NCBI RefSeq assembly: GCF_964204645.1
Contig: NW_027437471.1
Location: 1 to 64,000, forward strand
DNA: 64,000 nucleotides
Source: Tubulanus polymorphus
Taxonomy: Eukaryota > Nemertea > Palaeonemertea > Tubulaniformes > Tubulanidae
Direction: 5' to 3'
In this document: positions 44,578 to 53,226 of the stretch, piece by piece
How the letters are laid out: each line of letters begins with the position of its first letter
Numbering within the stretch: position 1 is the first letter of the stretch
Made by a program: the position numbers and the translations under genes
The notes under the pieces: model-generated
What the model was told of the DNA's origin: nothing
The model's input: the letters and a program-made list of their open reading frames with translations, nothing else
Databases searched by the model: none

Positions 44578-46758
44578 CACGCAGCGCGCAACAAGTGAAC
44601 AGTATTTGAGTTAGAAGTTAAGTGACCATATGAGACCTTGTGATCTAGACTAATTGTACTTCTGTGATCAAGCTAATAGACAAACTAGGGGTCTGACTAA
44701 TTATGCCTTTGATCCAGAGTGACTAGAAAACAGCACTAATTATGGCCCTTGATCTAGCTGTTGAATAGTTTGCTTTGATGTATAGTTCTAAAGATCTAAA
44801 GAACGGCGTGTCTAATATAGAATTGAAAAGTTTATTTCGATATAACCTAATAAATACTCAAAGTGTTTTCTATAAAGAGAAATCTAGAATATGTATTATT
44901 AATATACGTGAACCGGAATGTTCGAAATATGTCCGAGTTCAGTTTCAAAATTGCTTAATTCCTAATTAGTTTAGACGCGTTAATTAGCGGTGCGCGGCCG
45001 AGGCGTATTCCGATATACGCGTGTTTACTAAATAGTCGTAAATGGTGAAATCCGGCTCTTAGTTAATCAAGTTTTCTCCGTATTCTAAAGCTTTAAAGAG
45101 CGGATTTTGAAATATCTACGCGGTATTCTACCGAAAATTGGATGAATTAGACAGCGCGGCGTCGGCGATTTAGTAGGAAGTTATAACCCGTAAGATCTAA
45201 ATTACTGAGTGAGCGCGGGTGGTTAATTAGCCCTAATTATGGGTGACGAGTTTTGATAAAAATGTCTTACTGATACGTCTGTTTTAATTCTAAGTTCTTA
45301 AATATAATTCTATTAGATAAACTACGCTTATTTAGAGTTATTAGGATCGAGTAAAGCTATGTGAACTTGAATATGTGACAAATATATTCAGACCGGAGCG
45401 CGGGTATTCAGTAAATCGGTTTAAGCTTGCGTAGTTTGAGTGGTTCAAAAACACTATGATCTCTTCTTTAATCCGAAGGTTGAAATATATACGTGATATA
45501 AAACTCTTTTTGAATCGGGAATATTGGGCTGTGTTCTTTGAAAAAAAACTGATGAGTTTGAAGGCGTCATAACTGCGATTTTGTATAGAATTGAGTCGGA
45601 TAATTAGTCAAGAGGCGCGGGTGGCCGATCGGTCACTAATTATGAGTGACTTGTAAACAGTGATTGATGTCCGTGGACTATTATTTATCCTATAAACTTC
45701 TTATACTTCTACAACCTATAGTGCGGTTTTTGAATATAGCTACTAATACTTTTGAGCGATCTCATTAGAATTGTTATCCGAAATAAACTGTCTGTTTTAG
45801 AGAAATTTGAAACTTGACACCCGGATCTATATAGAGTATGTTCCAAGAGTTGGCGCGTAGATACGATAATAGTTAATTAGGACGTAGCGGGTTAGGTCCC
45901 CGACCGAACGTTATAGATTAAACGGAGGTTAATTAGGGTGCCGCGGGTTCGAGTCCCGACCAGGCGCCGTTTAGTAATTGAATAGTTCTATTCTAAATGT
46001 TTTTTACCTATTCTGGATTCCTTTTAATTCTGAATCTTTGACGGATACAATAGTACTTTTCAGATGTTTCTACGATATAATCTTAGTGCCGACGCATATT
46101 TTCAAAATAAATAAGAGCGGTGGACTGGTTACCGGTATCTAACGCGGGGCACCGGCAACCCGTCAGTACTAGCGGTTAATTTCGGAGCGGCGGGTACGGT
46201 TCCCGAGTATTCTCCGGAGCTTAATTCGGGTGCCGCGGGTTCGAGTCCCGATCAGGCGCGCCGTTTTAGTAATTGAGTATATTCTTACCTATTCTAGATT
46301 CCCTTTCTTTCTAAATTTATAATAGATTAATTAATACTTTTCGGGTGTTTTTATGATATAATCTCAGTGCTGACGCATATTTTCGAAATAGATAATAGCG
46401 GTGGACTGGTTACCGGTTTCTATCGTCCCGGGACAGGCAACCAGTCTGTACTAGCGGTTAGGGTTCGGTTCCCGATATCGCGCTTTTGTTTATTTTTCTA
46501 ACTGTTTCTGATATTTGGTCTGTCTTCTTACTTACTGAATTTCGATTGAGTTTTCAAAGTAAAGCAGAGAGAACTAATTAAAAGATAAAAGGTTGATGAT
46601 TCCTGTGGAGCTTGTGATCTTGGAGTTTGTTTTGTACTCTGTCTCTGAGCGGGTTTCTGCTTCAGGCGACGGAGGATGATTCTGCAAATAGATTGATGAT
46701 TAATAATTAATCAGTTAAGATAATTTACGAGGGAAACCTGGCACGGGCTAAGGTTAGG
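44578..46758 (-). other. PLE 5' non-coding region, unit 1
   Basis: About 2.2 kb without a credible ORF. Next to ORF1 (about 44630-44765) are three degenerate repeats of CTAATTATGSCYTTGATCYAG. Two blocks of the form GCGCGGGTGGNNNATNNG then TAATTATGRGTGAC lie at about 45211 and 45617. A direct repeat of about 282 bp occupies 45926-46207 and 46208-46480. Each carries a plus-strand B-box-like GGGTTCGAGTCCC (45945-45957 and 46237-46249) and a GACTGGTTACCGG hairpin (46123-46164, 46404-46446). The same layout occurs in units 2-4. Confidence 0.75.
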
Positions 46759-46872
46759 TTTAGAGATAGAGGTTAGGGGACCAAACCGAAGGTTTGGAGA
46801 CCCCACTAGTGCACGGGCAGCGGGTTATCCCTGTAAAAAAGTAGTGAGAGTTAATTGTTGTAGTGAGGCGGT

Positions 46873-49332
46873 CTACGGGACGTTCATGCCTCGGGGCGTG
46901 TTCGTGTCGAGTCGTCGTATCCAGTCTTGTTCGGCTGCTTCGCGGATCGGTCTCGTGGAGCCTGGTAGGTGTTGGAGACCGTACACCCGAAAGTGTTCGC
47001 GGGTGTGGTCGACTTGGTTGAAGTGGTCCGAGACTGGAGTCGAATTCTTCGTTCTGATGCGTGAGACGTGATGAGTGACGCGTTCTCGTAGAGACATTCC
47101 GGTTTGGCCGACGTACAGCATGTTGCACTTGGTGCATTCGATGCAGTATACAATTTCACGGGTCGCGCAATTAATTGTGCTGCGGATCGCGTGCATTTTG
47201 TTGTGGCTGCGGCAAACGGTTGTTTCTCGGACGAGTGGACACGTACGACATCTCGGTGTTCTGCATTTCTCGGTGCCTCGACGTCGGGTTGACGGAGTTC
47301 TTTGAGTAGACCTGGAAATAGAAGAATTGGAAACAACGGAAGTATTTCTGTTACGATGCGGTGAAGAGGGGACTCGGGGAGGGGGTGGCTCCGTGGGTTT
47401 GAGCTGCGACGAAGTTAGGAGATCTTTGAGACTCTTGTGCTTGGTGTAGGCGGTGACCGTGGTTACCTCGTCAGACCGGCCGGTGGCCGTAGCCAGTTCC
47501 GTAAATCTGGTTCGGATGTTACGGGCTAGGGTTCGGTTGGCTTCGGAGTGAGGTAAGATAAGCGGTAAACGCTTTTTCGGCGGTTCGTCGGCCCGTTGTT
47601 GTTCTCGTAGATCTCGTTCGGCGTGGTGCCGTAGAGCTTGGCTTTTGATGTGTCGCAGTTCGCGGTCTTTGTAGCCACGACCTCTGAGTACTTTAAGGAC
47701 GGTTCCGGACGCTGCGTGTAAGTCCGAATCGTTATTGCAGATGCGCCGGAACCGGAGAATTTGACTTTTAACTATACCGGAAAATGTGTGTTTAGGGTGA
47801 AACGAGGATCGATGTAGTAATTGATGCGAATCGGTTGGTTTGAAGTAGACTTTGGTGTCTACTGTGCCACTTGTCTCGAATCGCGGGCCTTTGAAAGTGG
47901 TTACGTCCAGGAAGTTGACGCTGGTGTCGCTGATTTCGAACTTGAGTTTGATGGATCGGCTCACTGTTTGTAGGACGTCGATGAATTGCATCAACGTTTC
48001 GCGGCCGTGTTCCCAAACTATGTAGATGTCGTCGATGAACCGAGCGTATAGCGATGGTTGGAGTTCGCTTCTGGACAGACCTTCTTTTTCCCATTCGGCT
48101 ACAAAGATATTGGCATAAGAAGGAGCAAAACGCTTACCCATTGCGGTACCTTTTACCTGTAAATATGTGTTTTCGTTAAAGTTAAAGTCATTTTTCTTCA
48201 GGCTGATTTCGAGTAGTTTCAGCAGCTCGGCATCCGGGCGTCCCGGGTTCGGGTTATCTCGGAGAGCTTGTCGGATGCTGGCGATACCCTCTTCGTGGGG
48301 GATGTTGGTGTAGAGCGAATCGATGTCCATGGTGACGAGTAACGCATCGGCGCTAAATTGTTTACCGGCCAAAATATCTAGAAAGTGGTTGGTATCTTTG
48401 ACGTACGACGGGTGACCGCGGGCGATCGGCTGCAAATAGTAGTCGATCCATTCCGAAATTTCGTAGGTTTCGGAGCCGCAGTCGGAGACGATCGGTCTCC
48501 CCGGCGGTACGCGATCGGGTATCGTCCACTTCTCGCGTTCTTTATGGATTTTGGGAAGCAGATAGAACTGCCTCTGTTTCGGATTATCGGGCGGTAATAG
48601 ATATTCGGCGGTTTTTAGCGGGATGATTTTTCGTCGAGCCATATTTTCGATGATTTCGCGAATTTCTTCCCCGGTCTGTTCGAAGATCGGTTGCTGCAGC
48701 GGCTGATAATACTCGAGATCGGCTAGTTGGCGCATGGCTTCGTGGACGTAGTCGTCGCGGTCCATGATAACCGTAGCGGAACCCTTATCGGCGGCTTTGA
48801 TGACAATATTAGTGTTGTCACGCAGCTGCTGGAGGGCTTCGCGTTCCTGTTTAGTGAGGTTATCATTTACGCGACGCGTATCCCTGGTTTGTTGAGCCAA
48901 TTCGTGCGCGTCGTTGCAGAACCCGGCGATTACTGGTTCTATTTCATCCGGAGCCCAACTGCTGGGCAGACGGAAACGCGGAGCCTCGCGGTCCGGTTTG
49001 TCTCGGAAGTGATGGTCGAGTTTCACTAGCCGGTTGAATCGGCACACTCCCTTGGTGCGCTCGGTCGCGGCGGCATCAGAACCGATTTTTGGAGTCGGGC
49101 AATAAGTGAGGCCCTTTCGGAGTAGCTGATGTTGCGCCGGACTTAGGCGGAGTGAACGTGTGAGGTTGACCACCGGGCTCCCGAGAGCGGTGACCGGATC
49201 GCGTCGCGCTTGGTTTGGTGCCGGTTCTTCGTGTTCGTCGGACCTGGAAATGGAAGAAATCAGAGAAGCATTGGTTAATTCCGGTTGATTTAACTCACCA
49301 ATAGTGGACCCGTTGGTCTCACTAATACTTAG
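46873..49332 (-). CDS. PLE ORF2: reverse transcriptase/GIY-YIG (unit 2)
   Basis: Same architecture and catalytic residues as unit 1. Residue 218 is Ile instead of Val. The other differences seen between units 1 and 2 in this frame (for example the third base of Ile163) are synonymous, which suggests selection on the protein before array growth. Confidence 0.95.
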   Translation of the reverse strand, partial: LSISETNGSTIGELNQPELTNASLISSISRSDEHEEPAPNQARRDPVTALGSPVVNLTRSLRLSPAQHQLLRKGLTYCPTPKIGSDAAATERTKGVCRFNRLVKLDHHFRDKPDREAPRFRLPSSWAPDEIEPVIAGFCNDAHELAQQTRDTRRVNDNLTKQEREALQQLRDNTNIVIKAADKGSATVIMDRDDYVHEAMRQLADLEYYQPLQQPIFEQTGEEIREIIENMARRKIIPLKTAEYLLPPDNPKQRQFYLLPKIHKEREKWTIPDRVPPGRPIVSDCGSETYEISEWIDYYLQPIARGHPSYVKDTNHFLDILAGKQFSADALLVTMDIDSLYTNIPHEEGIASIRQALRDNPNPGRPDAELLKLLEISLKKNDFNFNENTYLQVKGTAMGKRFAPSYANIFVAEWEKEGLSRSELQPSLYARFIDDIYIVWEHGRETLMQFIDVLQTVSRSIKLKFEISDTSVNFLDVTTFKGPRFETSGTVDTKVYFKPTDSHQLLHRSSFHPKHTFSGIVKSQILRFRRICNNDSDLHAASGTVLKVLRGRGYKDRELRHIKSQALRHHAERDLREQQRADEPPKKRLPLILPHSEANRTLARNIRTRFTELATATGRSDEVTTVTAYTKHKSLKDLLTSSQLKPTEPPPPRVPSSPHRNRNTSVVSNSSISRSTQRTPSTRRRGTEKCRTPRCRTCPLVRETTVCRSHNKMHAIRSTINCATREIVYCIECTKCNMLYVGQTGMSLRERVTHHVSRIRTKNSTPVSDHFNQVDHTREHFRVYGLQHLPGSTRPIREAAEQDWIRRLDTNTPRGMNVP

Positions 49333-50900
49333 TTTAAACCACTGAGCCAGTGGTCCAGCAGGGTGTTAGCTGTACCACGGTTCCAGTGGATCCCGTCTCC
49401 AACAACTCTGAAGCGTCGATCATCGATGGGTGGTATCGCGGTGACGTCGTCGTGAATCTCGAGGAATTCGTTGAACTTCCGGGCGAACTGCTGGTGTTCG
49501 CGGGTCGTGTTGAGTTGAACGAAGTGGACGAACGAGTGCTGATACTTCTTGACTGCGGCGTTGATCAGGCGCTGTGTGGTCTTCTTGGCGGTCGCTTCGA
49601 AGTTGTTGTCGCGGTTGTTGATTCCGACGCTGATGATCACCGTATCCGGGCGATCTCGGCGCTCCGGTACAGCATCGATCAGGTCGGCGAGATGAGCTAT
49701 CTTGCAGCCGGGGAAGCTCTCGATCTGGACGTCATCCGGACGGCGGCTTGATGTGATGTTACTCAGATTTGAGTCACCAATCACCAGAATGGGTCGCCGG
49801 GTTGGTGGCAGACTCCAATCCTGTTTCTTCCGACCCGTATTCGGATGACGGCGAACTTCCTGGGGCGCCATCGGTCTCGGTGTAGGCGTCGGACTTCGCG
49901 CTGGCAGTAGGCGCCCTGGTGACCTGTAATGAGACGGAGAGCTGGAAAGAGAAGAAGAGAGAGACGGCGTCGGACTGCTGGTTGGTGCGGTCGGCGTTCT
50001 CTGCGGCGGCGGCGGCGGCGGCGGCGTCGGGTTTCGAGGCGGCGGCGTCGGACTTCTCGGTGGCGTCGGACTTCTTGGTGGCGGCGGCGGCGGCGTCGGC
50101 ATCGGACTTCTCGGTGGTGGCGCCATTCTGGTTGGTGGCGTCCTGGTGACATCCGCGTAGCTTCTCGGTGACCTGGAATCAGAAAAAGAAGGAGGCGCTG
50201 TGGGCGCGGCGGGCGCGACTGCGGTTGGTGCAGGCGTCCTCGGCGTCGCGGGCTTTCGAATCTTCCGGCTCGGTCTCGGCGGCGGACGAATCTTCGGCTC
50301 CGTGGGTGCCTCCTGGTGGTGTGACCTGAAATGAGAAGGGGAAGAAGGTGGGTTAGATAGGACATTTCTGAGTTTGTCAGACAGAGCCTGACCGCGGAAT
50401 TTCGACCGCAAATCCAGCGCGATGTTGAAAAGCCGGATCGTTCCGGGGCTCAGACGGGAGCCGAAATTCCTCCGGGCCCATGTCAGGGCGACATCCTGTG
50501 CTGATAGACAGTCCGGCAGAGGATCACCCATTAGCTCAACAAATGTGGCAGCGTAATGGATGGTCAGCTCTTTCGAAACTGTCTCCATCCAGACGTCCGC
50601 GGCAGCGTGCAGCTGCACCGTTACTGCTTCGGTGCAAGCCGCCGGCCGCAGGAACATCTTCAGATGGTCCTTCTTCCTCCGAATCGCTTTCGGACCAGAG
50701 CTCAACTGGGCAAGGTGGTGCGCCACTTGAAGAGCTCTATAATAGGTTTTCGGCGACATCCCGGGTTGCTGGTGTCGCTCAGGGCGTCCTCCGCCCTTGC
50801 TGGTCTTCTCAGCTGGTGGTCGTTTCTTCTTTCGAGTAGATCGCTCCATTGACAGATATTTCGGCGAGGTTGCCTTCGTCAGTGTCAGTGCAGGAATCAT
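49329..50900 (-). CDS. PLE ORF1 with SGNH domain (unit 2)
   Basis: 523 aa. Against unit 1 it has extra prolines in two PPPP runs (five residues in total) and a handful of substitutions in the linker and near the C-terminus (Lys-to-Asn in HPNTG, Asn-Asn to Ile-His in FLEIHDD). GDSN, GINN and DGIHWN are unchanged. Confidence 0.9.
   Translation of the reverse strand: MIPALTLTKATSPKYLSMERSTRKKKRPPAEKTSKGGGRPERHQQPGMSPKTYYRALQVAHHLAQLSSGPKAIRRKKDHLKMFLRPAACTEAVTVQLHAAADVWMETVSKELTIHYAATFVELMGDPLPDCLSAQDVALTWARRNFGSRLSPGTIRLFNIALDLRSKFRGQALSDKLRNVLSNPPSSPSHFRSHHQEAPTEPKIRPPPRPSRKIRKPATPRTPAPTAVAPAAPTAPPSFSDSRSPRSYADVTRTPPTRMAPPPRSPMPTPPPPPPRSPTPPRSPTPPPRNPTPPPPPPPQRTPTAPTSSPTPSLSSSLSSSPSHYRSPGRLLPARSPTPTPRPMAPQEVRRHPNTGRKKQDWSLPPTRRPILVIGDSNLSNITSSRRPDDVQIESFPGCKIAHLADLIDAVPERRDRPDTVIISVGINNRDNNFEATAKKTTQRLINAAVKKYQHSFVHFVQLNTTREHQQFARKFNEFLEIHDDVTAIPPIDDRRFRVVGDGIHWNRGTANTLLDHWLSGLN
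49332..49338 (-). promoter_or_regulatory. Candidate -1 frameshift site, unit 2
   Basis: T TTA AAC in ORF1 phase directly before the ORF1 stop, unchanged from unit 1. Confidence 0.75.
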
Positions 50901-50931
50901 GCTGAACTAGGATTAGACACGGGTTTTTATA

Positions 50932-53112
50932 CACGCAGCGCGCAACAAGTGAACAGTATTCGAGTTAGAAGTTAAGTGACCATATGAGACCTTGTGATCT
51001 AGACTAATTGTACTTCTGTGATCAAGCTAATAGACAAACTAGGGGTCTGACTAATTATGCCTTTGATCCAGAGTGACTAGAAAACAGCACTAATTATGGC
51101 CCTTGATCTAGCTGTTGAATAGTTTGCTTTGATGTATAGTTCTAAAGATCTAAAGAACGGCGTGTCTAATATAGAATTGAAAAGTTTATTTCGATATAAC
51201 CTAATAAATACTCAAAGTGTTTTCTATAAAGAGAAATCTAGAATATGTATTATTAATATACGTGAACCGGAATGTTCGAAATATGTCCGAGTTCAGTTTC
51301 AAAATTGCTTAATTCCTAATTAGTTTAGACGCGTTAATTAGCGGTGCGCGGCCGAGGCGTATTCCGATATACGCGTGTTTACTAAATAGTCGTAAATGGT
51401 GAAATCCGGTTCTTAGTTAATCAAGTTTTCTCCGTATTCTAAAGCTTTTAAGAGCGGATTTTGAAATATCTACGCGGTATTCTACCGAAAATTGGATGAA
51501 TTAGACAGCGCGGCGTCGGCGATTTAGTAGGAAGTTATAACCCGTAAGATCTAAATTACTGAGTGAGCGCGGGTGGTTAATTAGCCCTAATTATGGGTGA
51601 CGAGTTTTGATAGAAATGTCTTACTAATACGTCTGTTTTAATTCTAAGTTCTTAAATATAATTCTATTAGATAAACTACGCTTATTTAGAGTTATTAGGA
51701 TCGAGTAAAGCTATGTGAACTTGAACATGTGACAAATATATTCAGACCGGAGCGCGGGTATTCAGTAAATCGGTTTAAGCTTGCGTAGTTTGAGTGGTTC
51801 AAAAACACTATGATCTCTTCTTTAATCCGAAGGTTGAAATATATACGGGATATAAAACTCTTTTTGAATCGGGAATATTGGGCTGTGTTCTTTGAGAAAA
51901 ACCGATGAGTTTGAAGGCGTCGTAACTGCGATTTTGTATAGAATTGAGTCGGATAATTAGTCAAGAGGCGCAGGTGGCCGATCGGTCACTAATTATGAGT
52001 GACTTGTAAACAGTGATTGATGTCCGTGGACTATTATTTATCCTATAAACTTCTTATACTTCTACAACCTATAGTGCGGTTTTTGAATATAGCTATTAAT
52101 ACTTTTGAGCGATCTCATTAGAATTGTTATCCGAAAATAAACTGTCTGTTTTAGAGAAATTTGAAACTTGACACCCGGATCTATATAGAGTATGTTCCAA
52201 GAGTTGGCGCGTAGATACGATAATAGTTAATTAGGACGTAGCGGGTTAGGTCCCCGACCGAACGTTATAGATTAAACGGAGGTTAATTAGGGTGCCGCGG
52301 GTTCGAGTCCCGACCAGGCGCCGTTTAGTAATTGAATAGTTCTATTCTAAATGTTTTTTACCTATTCTGGATTCCTTTTAATTCTGAATCTTTGACGGAT
52401 ACAATAGTACTTTTCAGATGTTTCTACGATATAATCTTAGTGCCGACGCATATTTTCAAAATAAATAAGAGCGGTGGACTGGTTACCGGTATCTAACGCG
52501 GGGCACCGGCAACCCGTCAGTACTAGCGGTTAATTTCGGAGCGGCGGGTACGGTTCCCGAGTATTCTCCGGAGCTTAATTCGGGTGCCGCGGGTTCGAGT
52601 CCCGATCAGGCGCGCCGTTTTAGTAATTGAGTATATTCTTACCTATTCTAGATTCCCTTTCTTTCTAAATTTATAATAGATTAATTAATACTTTTCGGGT
52701 GTTTCTATGATATAATCTCAGTGCTGACGCATATTTTCGAAATAGATAATAGCGGTGGACTGGTTACCGGTTTCTATCGTCCTGGGACAGGCAACCAGTC
52801 TGTACTAGCGGTTAGGGTTCGGTTCCCGATATCGCGCTTTTGTTTATTTTTCTAACTGTTTCTGATATTTGGTCTGTCTTCTTACTTACTGAATTTCGAT
52901 TGAGTTTTCAAAGTAAAGCAGAGAGAACTAATTAAAAGATAAAAGGTTGATGATTCCTGTGGAGCTTGTGATCTTGGAGTTTGTTTTGTACTCTGTCTCT
53001 GAGCGGGTTTCTGCTTCAGGCGACGGAGGATGATTCTGCAAATAGATTGATGATTAATAATTAATCAGTTAAGATAATTTACGAGGGAAACCTGGCACGG
53101 GCTAAGGTTAGG
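50932..53112 (-). other. PLE 5' non-coding region, unit 2
   Basis: Same internal repeats and hairpins as unit 1 with a few substitutions and single-base indels. One change is CGATGAG for CTGATGAG near 51,904. Confidence 0.75.
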
Positions 53113-53226
53113 TTTAGAGATAGAGGTTAGGGGACCAAACCGAAGGTTTGGAGACCCCACTAGTGCACGGGCAGCGGGTTATCCCTGTAAAAAAGTAGTG
53201 AGAGTTAATTGTTGTAGTGAGGCGGT

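Larger units (their letters stand above)
40420..46758 (-). mobile_element. Penelope-like element, unit 1 (6,339 bp)
   Basis: Complete unit read right to left: a 2.2-kb non-coding 5' region, a TATA box, ORF1, ORF2 and a short 3' region with a hairpin. Its 3' end (low coordinate) abuts telomeric tract 2. Its 5' end joins the 3' end of unit 2 through CACGGGCTAAGGTTAGG. It is the most divergent of the four units: ORF1 is 15 bp shorter and there are scattered substitutions. Confidence 0.93.
46759..53112 (-). mobile_element. Penelope-like element, unit 2 (6,354 bp)
   Basis: Head-to-tail with unit 1. There is no TTAGGG run at either junction, only CTAAGGTTAGG before the conserved 3' start. Differs from units 3 and 4 by very few bases, for example one substitution near 49,203 against 55,559. 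Confidence 0.93.

Noticed and set aside
44775-44969. 64-codon plus-strand ORF in the PLE 5' region, present in all units
   Set aside because: It is repeated only because the units are copies. No codon bias, no known domain and opposite strand to the element.
45854-45968. tRNA gene in the PLE 5' region (GGCGC...GGCGCC ends with a good T-arm)
   Set aside because: The distance between the pairing ends is about 115 bases and no D-arm or anticodon arm fits without an arbitrary intron.
40420-46758. Hammerhead ribozyme, as found in pseudo-LTRs of many PLEs
   Set aside because: I looked for CTGANGA followed by a stem and GAAA on both strands of a unit. CTGACGA near 44,518 (-) with GAAA downstream lacks proper stems and lies in ORF1. 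CTGATGAG near 45,551 (+) has no GAAA partner and is mutated in other units. A covariance-model search would settle it.
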